DNA from: Verrucomicrobiota bacterium
GTDB taxonomy: Bacteria; Verrucomicrobiota; Verrucomicrobiia; Chthoniobacterales; UBA10450
NCBI GenBank assembly: GCA_003218345.1
Contig: QHNF01000103.1
Span: 1 to 6,029 of the forward strand
DNA length: 6,029 nucleotides
Direction of reading: 5' to 3'
In this document: positions 1-6,029 of the stretch, piece after piece
Layout: the number at the start of each line of letters is the position of its first letter
How positions within the stretch are numbered: position 1 is the stretch's first letter
Program-made: the position numbers and the translations under genes
The notes under the pieces: model-generated
What the model was told of the DNA's origin: nothing
The model's input: the letters and a program-made list of their open reading frames with translations, nothing else
Database searches by the model: none

Positions 1-2708
1 GTTTACTCGCTCAAGGCTTGGGCACCAACGTGCACAACGATGAAACGCTGGAGGACGTGCTGGCCGAAATCGATGTGCGCGACGCCGATTGGCGTCTGGG
101 CAATTATCAAATTCTGGAAGAAATTGGGCGCGGTGGCATAGGCGTCATTTATCGAGCGCGGCAGCGGCATTCGCGCCGCATCGTAGCGCTGAAACGGATT
201 CTATCTTATCATGCTGATTCGCCGGAAGCCCTGACGCGTTTCCGGCGCGAAGCCCAGGCTGCGGCGGGCCTCGATCATCCCAACGTTCTGCCCATTTACG
301 AAGTTGGCGAGAATAAAGAGGGGCTGCCCTTCTTTAGCATGAAGTTCGCCGGTGGCGGCAGTTTGCTCGAAGCCGCCCCGGCTCTGCGCAGTGAGCCGCG
401 CCGTGCCGTGGCGCTGGTGGCCAAGGCTGCACGCGCGGTGCAATACGCGCACGGCCAAGGCATCCTGCATCGCGATCTTAAACCGGGAAACATCCTTCTC
501 GACGCACACGGCGAACCGCTGGTGAGCGATTTCGGTCTGACCAAATGCCTAGATTCTGTGAGCAACCTGACACGCACGCTCACCGCTTTCGGTGCGCCCG
601 GTTACATTGCGCCCGAACAGGTGAGCGGACCGGCAGGAAAACTTACGCCGGCAGCAGATATATATAGTCTTGGCGCGATTTTGTTCGATCTTTTAACTGG
701 CCGGCCGCCCTTCTTGGGCGAGCAGCCGGTGAAAGTAATCCAGCAGGCCTCCGAAAAGCCCGCGCCCAAATTGCGCAGTTTGGCGCCAACGCTCGATCGC
801 GATCTGGAAACAATCTGCGCCAAATGTTTGGAGCGTGAACCAAACGCGCGTTATCGCTCCGCCGGCGATCTGGCCGAGGATCTTGAACGTTGGCTCGAGG
901 GACAACCTATCGCTGCACGCCCCGTCCCAACACCCGCGCGTATCTGGCGCTGGTCACGACAGAATCCAATTGTTGCTGGAATGGCTGCGCTCTTGCTGGC
1001 ACTAGCAACGATGGCGGGCGTGATGATTTGGAAAACCGATCTTGCCAGCCGTCCTGCAGCAACTGGCGTCGCCGTACTGCCTTTTGAGAGCTTGAGCGAA
1101 GACAAAGAAGACGCGCTTTTTGCCGACGGCGTTCAGGACGACATTTTGACGAGGCTGGCGAAAATTGGCGATCTCAAAGTGATCAGCCGCACGAGTGTGA
1201 TGCAGTTTCGCGGCAAGCGAAATATACGTCAAATCGGTGACGCACTTGGGGTATCTCACGTGCTAGAGGGCAGCGTGCGCAAGATCGGTGCCAGGCTTCA
1301 TTTGGACGTCCAGTTAATCGACACGCGCACCGGCGCGCCTGTCTGGGCAGAACAATATGATACGGATTTGAACGACGTCTTCGCAATCCAGACTGAGATC
1401 ACCCAAAAAGTTGCCCAACAACTTAGCGCGAAAATCTCAGCCGGTGAGAAAGCCGCAATTCAAAAACCGCCAACCAAGGATCATGCAGCCTATGATCTTT
1501 ATGTTCGCGGCAAGAATCTTGTTTTGACGACGAGCTTTAGCATTAACGCAAGACCGAATTTACTGCAGGCGGTCGATCTGTTGAATGAGGCAGTCGCGCA
1601 TGACCCGTCCTTTTTCGAAGCATATTGCCAACTTGCCTATGCTCATGATGTACTTTACTTCCTCGGCTACGACCATACGCCCGATCGCCTGGCCATGGCG
1701 GAAGCGGCCATCGAGGCCGCGATTCGCCTCCGTCCCGATGCAGGCGAGGCACATCTCGCACGCGCGGGAAATCTTTATCGCGGATACCTCGATTATGACG
1801 GCGCCCTGGCTGAACTGGAAACTGCTCGCCAGACGCTGCCCAATGATGCCCGGCTATTCGAGGTAGAAGGTTTTATCAAGAGGCGGCAGGGTCGCTGGGA
1901 AGATTCGACACGAGACCTTGAGCGCGCAATTGATCTCGACCCGCGCAACGTTTACACGCTCCAGCAAATTGCGATTAGCTACGGATTCCTCCGGCGATAT
2001 CCTGAAGAAAAATCGGTGTTGGATCGTGCGATGGCCATCGCACCGAACGATATCGATACGAAAGTGGCGCGCGCCTACGTGGAATTCCATTGGAAGGCCA
2101 ATACCCGGCCATTGCATCAACTGATCGATTCCATTCGGGCTACAAATCCAGCTGAGATGGCCAGTATCACTGATGCCTGGCTTAGTTGCGCATTGGCCGA
2201 GCGCGATCCCGCTGCCGCAAAAAATGCCTTCATCGCATCAGGCGAAACCCCATTAAGCGACTCCGCTGTTCACTTCAATCGTCCATTCGTTGAAGGCGTT
2301 CTCGCCCGCATCACGAATGACGAGGAAAAAGCACAAGCGGCTTTCACTGCCGCACGCGCCGAGCAGGAGAAAATCGTTGAAGCTCAACCATATTATGGTC
2401 CAGCCCTGTGTGTGCTTGGTTTGATCGACGCCGGTCTGGGACGCAAAGATGAAGCGCTGCATGAAGGCCGTCGCGCAGTCGAGCTTCTCCCCGTGGAAAA
2501 GGATGCAATCAACGGCCCGCTAATGGGCGCGTATTTGGCGATGATCGCTGCATGGGTGGGCGAGAAAGACTTCGCCTGCGAACAGCTTGCCACCATCACT
2601 CACGCCCCGAGCCCTGTCAGCTACGGTCAGTTAAAACTCCTGCCGTTTTGGGATCCGCTCCGCGGCGAACCGCGCTTTGAGCAGATCGTCGCCTCGCTCG
2701 CTCTATAG
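1..2708 (+). CDS. Transmembrane Ser/Thr protein kinase with TolB-like and TPR domains (copy A, 5'-truncated by window edge)
   Basis: Predicted membrane-bound Hanks-type kinase that would phosphorylate Ser/Thr on unknown cytoplasmic targets. Residues are numbered from the TTG at 18, but that is not the true start. The frame is open to base 3 and reads LLAQG, matching residues 37-41 of copy B, so about 41 residues, including most of a zinc ribbon, lie off the left edge. Visible features: glycine loop GRGGIG (37-42), catalytic lysine in VALK (K59), HRDLKPGN (D153), DFG (D171), APE (198-200), a single hydrophobic helix about 318-337 preceded by the basic stretch RIWRWSRQNP, a TolB-like domain about 350-475, then TPR-like repeats (for example about 514-545, 575-609, 611-643, 645-677). 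It ends with WDPLRGEPRFE and stop TAG 2706-2708. The kinase is complete, but the P+1 loop reads GAPGY instead of GTPGY (A193, codon GCG at 594-596), which may weaken activity. Family and topology are confident; function is inferred. Confidence 0.93.
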   Translation, partial: LLAQGLGTNVHNDETLEDVLAEIDVRDADWRLGNYQILEEIGRGGIGVIYRARQRHSRRIVALKRILSYHADSPEALTRFRREAQAAAGLDHPNVLPIYEVGENKEGLPFFSMKFAGGGSLLEAAPALRSEPRRAVALVAKAARAVQYAHGQGILHRDLKPGNILLDAHGEPLVSDFGLTKCLDSVSNLTRTLTAFGAPGYIAPEQVSGPAGKLTPAADIYSLGAILFDLLTGRPPFLGEQPVKVIQQASEKPAPKLRSLAPTLDRDLETICAKCLEREPNARYRSAGDLAEDLERWLEGQPIAARPVPTPARIWRWSRQNPIVAGMAALLLALATMAGVMIWKTDLASRPAATGVAVLPFESLSEDKEDALFADGVQDDILTRLAKIGDLKVISRTSVMQFRGKRNIRQIGDALGVSHVLEGSVRKIGARLHLDVQLIDTRTGAPVWAEQYDTDLNDVFAIQTEITQKVAQQLSAKISAGEKAAIQKPPTKDHAAYDLYVRGKNLVLTTSFSINARPNLLQAVDLLNEAVAHDPSFFEAYCQLAYAHDVLYFLGYDHTPDRLAMAEAAIEAAIRLRPDAGEAHLARAGNLYRGYLDYDGALAELETARQTLPNDARLFEVEGFIKRRQGRWEDSTRDLERAIDLDPRNVYTLQQIAISYGFLRRYPEEKSVLDRAMAIAPNDIDTKVARAYVEFHWKANTRPLHQLIDSIRATNPAEMASITDAWLSCALAERDPAAAKNAFIASGETPLSDSAVHFNRPFVEGVLARITNDEEKAQAAFTAARAEQEKIVEAQPYYGPALCVLGLIDAGLGRKDEALHEGRRAVELLPVEKDAINGPLMGAYLAMIAAWVGEKDFACEQLATITHAPSPVSYGQLKLLPFWDPLRGEPRFEQIVASLAL

Positions 2709-2750
2709 AAGCAAAACGCGATTCATTAGAATGTTACATCGGCGTGCTTC
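2708..2750 (+). other. Possible weak stem-loop just after copy A
   Basis: GAAGCA at 2708-2713 is the exact reverse complement of TGCTTC at 2745-2750. After a three-A bulge, CGC (2717-2719) can also pair with GCG (2742-2744). That gives a nine-pair interrupted stem with a loop of about 22 nt, starting on the last base of the stop codon. No T-run follows (the next bases are AATGATTAAC), so it does not look like a standard intrinsic terminator. It may be a 3' end processing or protection structure, or chance. Confidence 0.2.
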
Positions 2751-3062
2751 AATGATTAACGGATCACTTTCTATGACAGAAAAGTTTCCCGGAAAAACAA
2801 AAATAAACCAAACCAACGATAGCGTGGCTCGCGTTTGACGCTTTACCAACTTTCAACGAACTGCATGATTGATTGCGCATCACAAGTGAATCAAAATGAT
2901 GCAAGGACGTATTGCACTCCTGAAGCACCGCGTCGAAATTCGCTTCAACGTTGCAACTATTTAACAGTCCAACGCGTCAAAGCATTGTTACCAAGTTGCT
3001 TGAAATCTTTTCGATTTTTAATTTGCAACCTTTGTAGCGTTCATCTAGCATCCTGACTCCTC
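2709..3062. other. Intergenic region between the two kinase genes, no supported gene
   Basis: This 354-bp stretch separates two co-directional genes and is clearly AT-richer than the genes (125 G+C in bases 2761-3060, about 42%; the sampled coding lines run 48-75%). One TTG-started frame (2835-3056) encodes a Cys/Asn/Arg-mixed peptide with no recognisable domain and no ribosome-binding site, and I do not accept it as a gene. The heptamer TTGCAAC occurs twice (2951-2957 and 3023-3029); the first lies in the 8-bp palindrome GTTGCAAC (2950-2957). A small dyad TGATT (2870-2874) / AATCA (2889-2893) flanks CAC/GTG. The length suggests that copy B has its own promoter rather than being tightly coupled to copy A. 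No remnant of a zinc-ribbon or kinase gene is seen. Confidence 0.6.
3023..3051 (+). promoter_or_regulatory. Candidate sigma-70-like promoter for copy B (weak)
   Basis: TTGCAA (3023-3028) and TAGCAT (3046-3051) are separated by 17 bp, and each matches the -35/-10 consensus at four of six positions. Transcription would begin near 3058, only about five bases before the ATG at 3063. That would give an almost leaderless message and would fit the absence of a Shine-Dalgarno sequence. An alternative pairing, TTGCTT (2996-3001) with TAATTT (3019-3024), is poorer. The call rests on pattern matching alone. Confidence 0.2.
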
Positions 3063-5882
3063 ATGGGCTCGCCCGGCATTTCTGTTTCAACCCCTCTTGA
3101 AAAAGAGCCGGTCGGCTGCCCGAACTGTGGATCGGCATCGCGCGTCGGTCGCAGTCTTTGCCTGAGCTGTTTGCTTCTCCAAGGTGTGGGCGCCGCTGCG
3201 AGCAGCGATGAAACGCTAGAGGACGTGCTGAGCGAAATTGATGTGCCCGATGCCGATTGGCGAGTGGGCAATTATCAAATTCTGGAAGAAATTGGGCGCG
3301 GTGGGATGGGCGTCATATATCGGGCGCGGCAGCGGCACTCGCGCCGCATCGTAGCGCTGAAACGGATTTTATCTTATCACGCCGATTCGCAAGAAACGTT
3401 AGTGCGTTTCCGGCGCGAAGCCCAGGCTGTGGCCAGCCTCGATCATCCAAACATTCTGCACATTTACGAAATCGGCGAGAGCGAGGAGGGGCTGCCTTTC
3501 TTTAGCATGAAGTTTGCTGGTGGCGGCAGTTTGCTCGAAGCGGCCCCGGCTCTGCGCAGCGAGCCGCGCCGCGCTGTGGCGTTGTTGGCCAAGGTTGCGC
3601 GCGCGGTGCAATACGCGCATGGCCAGGGCATCCTGCATCGCGATCTTAAACCGGGGAATATTTTGCTCGACGGGCACGGCGAACCGCTGGTGAGCGATTT
3701 CGGCCTGGCCAAATGGCTCGATACTACGAGCCACCTTACACAAACGCTCACCATTTTCGGCACGCCAGGTTACATTGCCCCGGAGCAGGTGAACGGGTCG
3801 GCAGCAAAGCTTACGCCCGCAGCCGATGTTTATAGTCTGGGCGCGATTTTGTTCGATCTCTTAGCTGGCCGGCCGCCATTTTTGGGCGAGCACGCGCTCA
3901 AAGTAATCCAGCAGGCTTCCGAAAAGCCCGCGCCCAAATTGCGGACTTTGGCGCCAACGCTCGATCGCGATCTGGAAACAATCTGCGCCAAATGTTTGGA
4001 GCGCGAATCAAACGCGCGTTATCGCTCCGCTGGCGATTTGGCCGAAGACCTTGAACGCTGGCTCCAAGGCCATTCCATTGTCGCGCGTCCCGTTTCGCCG
4101 CCAGTGCGCATCTGGCGCTGGTCGCGACGGAATCCAATTACTGCGGGAATGGCTGCGCTCTTGCTAGTGATGGGATCGGCGGTGGGCGCGATGATTTGGA
4201 AAGGCGAAATGGTCAGCCCCCCAGTCAGAAGCGGAATCGCGGTGCTGCCCTTCGAAAACCTGAGCGCAAACGGCGAGAACACGTTTTTTGCCGATAGCAT
4301 CCAAGACGGCATCTTGACCAAGCTGGCCAGGGTCTCTGACCTTAAGGTAGTCAGTCGCACCAGCGTGCTGCCATATCGTGGTGCGCGCAGCGCGCAGCAA
4401 ATCGGAAACGCGCTGAATGTCTCTCACGTACTGGAGGGAAGCGTGCGCAGAACTGCAGGTAAATTTTTTGTAAACGTCCAGTTGGTCGATACGCGCACCG
4501 ACACCCATGTCTGGGCTGAGAGCTATGAATCCGATTTGAATGGTGTATTCGCAATCCAAAGCCAAATCGCCAAGAAAGTCGCGGGCCAACTTGAAGCGAA
4601 AGTCTTACCTGGAGAGAAAGCCGCGATCGAGGAACCACCGACCACGGACCTTGTCGCTTACGACCTTTACCTGCGAGCCACAGACCTCATCTATGGCATT
4701 GCGTTCAGCTCGCGGGCAAAACAAGATTTGCTCGAGGCCGTACAACTGCTCGACCAAGCCGTCGCGCGCGACCGTTCGTTCTTTACCGCGTATTATCAGC
4801 TCGCAGGAGCGCACGACCGAATGTATTTCCTCGGTTTTGATCACACTGACGCACGGCTTAAACTCGCCGAAACAGCCGTTCAATCGATTCGCAGTTTGCG
4901 GGCCGCCTCCGGAGAGGCCCACCTTGCCCTGGCTCAGCATCTGTACTGGGCGTACGGGGATTACGACGGCGCACAAAAAGAATTAGCGGCCGCGCGACGC
5001 ACCCTGCCGAACGAATCGCGCATTCCTCTTTTGGCCGGCTACATCGAGCGGCGGCAGGGACGTTGGGAGAAATCTCTGGACGAAATGAATCGTGCTTTGG
5101 AGCTGGACCCGCGCAATTTTTCCATACTCCAGCAAATCTCTCTTACTCACGACGGTTTGCGCCACTACAAAGAAATGGCCGCCACTCTGGATCGCGCGCT
5201 GGCAATAGCACCGAAAGATATTCCCAGCCGGGTAAGGCGCGCTTGGGTTGATCTGGAATGGCACGCAGACCCAAAGCCGGTGCATACGACAATTGAGACA
5301 ATCCTGGCCGAGGATCCGAACGCGGCGCCTTTTCTCGCTGACCGATGGCTCGCCCTCGCTTTTCGCGAGCGCGATCCCGCCGCGGCCCAGCGCGCGCTTT
5401 CCGCCATGCCAGCCGGCGAATGCTACGACGAAAACATTCCATTCCCCAGCAGCTGGTGCGCGGGTCTTGCCGCCCGGCTTGGTGACGATGAACCGGCGGC
5501 TCGAGCCGCGTTCGCCAGCGCGCGAAAGGAACTTGAGCAAACAGTGCGTGACCAACCTGACTATGCAGCGGCTCTCTGCGCGCTGGGTGTAGTCGATGCT
5601 GCTCTGGGAAATAAGGAGGACGCCGTTCGCGAAGGTGAGCGCGCGGTCGAGCTGATGCCTGTCAGCAAAAGCGCCCTCGAGGGCCCGCTGTTGATCGAAT
5701 ACTTGGCTGTCATTTATGCGTGGACGGGCGACAAGGACCGCGCGATCGAACGATTGGCGGAGGCAGTGAAGCTTCCAGCGGTCGGTATGAGCTACGGCTA
5801 TTTGCGTCTCAATCCCCTTTGGGACCCGTTGCGGGGCGACCCGCGTTTTGAAGCAATCGTCACTTCGCTTGCGCCAAAGTAG
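3063..5882 (+). CDS. Zinc-ribbon transmembrane Ser/Thr protein kinase with TolB-like and TPR domains (copy B, intact)
   Basis: Predicted membrane-anchored Hanks-type kinase, 939 residues, complete. The start is fixed: an in-frame TGA lies at 3054-3056 and the ATG at 3063 is the only start before the ribbon. No Shine-Dalgarno sequence precedes it; the six bases before the ATG read CTCCTC. Domains: zinc ribbon with CxxC pairs C19/C22 and C33/C36; glycine loop GRGGMG (78-83); catalytic lysine K100 in VALK; probable helix-C glutamate E119; HRDLKPGN (D194); DFG (D212); GTPGYIAPE (233-241, T234 present); kinase end near W333; basic RIWRWSRRNP, then one membrane helix about 359-378; TolB-like domain about 391-513; TPR-like repeats about 555-586, 616-650, 652-684, 686-718 and 833-866; C-terminal WDPLRGDPRFE. 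The positive-inside rule puts the ribbon and kinase in the cytoplasm and the TolB/TPR half outside. All catalytic residues are present, so activity is likely. The ligand and substrate are unknown. It is probably transcribed separately from copy A. Confidence 0.96.
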   Translation: MGSPGISVSTPLEKEPVGCPNCGSASRVGRSLCLSCLLLQGVGAAASSDETLEDVLSEIDVPDADWRVGNYQILEEIGRGGMGVIYRARQRHSRRIVALKRILSYHADSQETLVRFRREAQAVASLDHPNILHIYEIGESEEGLPFFSMKFAGGGSLLEAAPALRSEPRRAVALLAKVARAVQYAHGQGILHRDLKPGNILLDGHGEPLVSDFGLAKWLDTTSHLTQTLTIFGTPGYIAPEQVNGSAAKLTPAADVYSLGAILFDLLAGRPPFLGEHALKVIQQASEKPAPKLRTLAPTLDRDLETICAKCLERESNARYRSAGDLAEDLERWLQGHSIVARPVSPPVRIWRWSRRNPITAGMAALLLVMGSAVGAMIWKGEMVSPPVRSGIAVLPFENLSANGENTFFADSIQDGILTKLARVSDLKVVSRTSVLPYRGARSAQQIGNALNVSHVLEGSVRRTAGKFFVNVQLVDTRTDTHVWAESYESDLNGVFAIQSQIAKKVAGQLEAKVLPGEKAAIEEPPTTDLVAYDLYLRATDLIYGIAFSSRAKQDLLEAVQLLDQAVARDRSFFTAYYQLAGAHDRMYFLGFDHTDARLKLAETAVQSIRSLRAASGEAHLALAQHLYWAYGDYDGAQKELAAARRTLPNESRIPLLAGYIERRQGRWEKSLDEMNRALELDPRNFSILQQISLTHDGLRHYKEMAATLDRALAIAPKDIPSRVRRAWVDLEWHADPKPVHTTIETILAEDPNAAPFLADRWLALAFRERDPAAAQRALSAMPAGECYDENIPFPSSWCAGLAARLGDDEPAARAAFASARKELEQTVRDQPDYAAALCALGVVDAALGNKEDAVREGERAVELMPVSKSALEGPLLIEYLAVIYAWTGDKDRAIERLAEAVKLPAVGMSYGYLRLNPLWDPLRGDPRFEAIVTSLAPK

Positions 5883-6029
5883 GCGGTTGCCAGGCCAAGC
5901 GCAGAGAGCAAAGCGTTGTCCGACCCGCAGCGGAGTCGCGTTGCATTCGTCCCTTTGAGATTCAGCCCCTTCGAAGAGGAGGAAATTGCGAGCTTCCCGA
6001 GGGCTTGCTCCTGTGCGGCGCCAGAGGAC
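5883..6029. other. 3' flank of copy B, non-coding as far as visible
   Basis: These last 147 bases hold no supported gene. They contain the hairpin at 5921-5938, the palindrome CTTCGAAG (5970-5977) and a purine-rich AGGAGG (5977-5982). A TTG at 5986 opens a frame that runs to the window end, but only 14 codons can be seen and the AGGAGG-to-TTG spacing is 3 nt, so a gene start is not claimed. Confidence 0.5.
5921..5938 (+). terminator. Compact GC-rich hairpin downstream of copy B
   Basis: CGACCCG (5921-5927) pairs with CGG (5931-5933) and GTCG (5935-5938). The result is a seven-pair stem with one bulged A (5934) and a CAG loop, about 40 bp after the TAG stop. Position and stability suggest a transcript 3' end structure. 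No T-run follows (next bases CGTTGCATTCG), so Rho-independent termination is not well supported. It could instead be a unit of a dispersed palindromic repeat. Confidence 0.3.

Larger units (their letters stand above)
3..5879 (+). repeat. Tandem duplication of a kinase gene, register 3168 bp
   Basis: Copy A and copy B align with a constant 3168-bp offset. The block 97-136 equals 3265-3304 (40 bp identical), the catalytic Asp codon 474 pairs with 3642, and the block 779-835 equals 3947-4003 (57 bp identical). The register holds until a one-codon difference just before the C-terminal SYG motif (about residue 905 of copy B). The second copy also has one extra terminal lysine. DNA and protein similarity fall sharply after the transmembrane segment. 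This is a gene-scale duplication, not a simple-sequence repeat. No insertion-sequence ends or target-site duplications are visible at its borders. Confidence 0.9.

Noticed and set aside
2785..2795. Small palindrome TTTCCCGGAAA after copy A
   Set aside because: The arms are 5 bp with a one-base centre, so it cannot form a usable hairpin. It has no T-run and is too short to call an operator.
2835..2863. TTGACG as a -35 promoter box
   Set aside because: No -10-like hexamer lies 16-18 bp downstream.
2834..2981. 8-bp inverted repeat TTTGACGC / GCGTCAAA, arms 132 bp apart
   Set aside because: About one such pair is expected by chance in a region this long, and the pairing does not extend beyond eight bases.
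2835..3056. Open frame of 73 codons between the kinase genes
   Set aside because: It has a TTG start with no ribosome-binding site, AT-rich non-coding-like composition, a mixed Cys/Asn/Arg peptide with no recognisable domain, and it ends just before the next gene's start.
4164..4589. Opposite-strand open frame of 141 codons
   Set aside because: It lies antisense to the membrane helix and TolB-like part of copy B. It has no domain and no equivalent open frame at the same place in copy A.
4540..4986. Same-strand open frame of 148 codons in another frame
   Set aside because: It overlaps the copy B coding frame, is rich in Arg/Ser/Pro as expected of a shifted frame, and has no domain.
4983..5555. 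Opposite-strand open frame of 190 codons
   Set aside because: It lies wholly within the TPR region of copy B, whose frame is clearly coding by homology to copy A. The antisense peptide shows no domain.

Overview
The window holds two complete or nearly complete copies of one kind of gene, head to tail on the + strand. Each encodes a large membrane-anchored Hanks-type serine/threonine protein kinase. A cytoplasmic kinase domain is followed by one transmembrane helix, a TolB-like (COG5616-type) domain and a C-terminal array of TPR-like helical repeats. The second gene also shows its N-terminal four-cysteine zinc ribbon. The first gene is cut by the left edge of the window, which falls inside the codon for the last cysteine of the same ribbon. 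This architecture, the moderately high GC and the C-terminal 'WDPLRGxPRFE' motif are most like soil Verrucomicrobiota (Chthoniobacter/Udaeobacter-like relatives). Acidobacteriota or Planctomycetota cannot be excluded by eye.

Layout: 1-2708, kinase copy A, 5'-truncated by the window. 2709-3062, a 354-bp AT-richer intergenic stretch (about 42% GC over 2761-3060) with no convincing gene; it holds at most a weak promoter and a weak hairpin. 3063-5882, kinase copy B, intact, 939 residues. 5883-6029, a non-coding flank with a compact hairpin and an isolated Shine-Dalgarno-like motif at the very edge. All longer reading frames on the opposite strand or in other frames lie inside the two kinase genes and look like shadows.

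The two genes are tandem paralogs kept at a constant offset of 3168 bp from the start of the window almost to the C-terminus. Hand alignment gives about 88% protein identity in the kinase region (35 differences in 285 residues). It gives only about 60% in the TolB-like domain (about 50 differences in 124). One 57-bp stretch is identical at the DNA level. This suggests a duplicated sensor kinase whose catalytic half is conserved, or homogenised by gene conversion, while the presumed extracytoplasmic half diverges. Copy A has also lost the conserved threonine of the P+1 loop (GTPGY to GAPGY), so the two copies may differ in activity. No substrate, phosphatase or dedicated partner is encoded in the window, so the signal and the target are unknown. 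I see no mobile element, CRISPR array, tRNA or rRNA.
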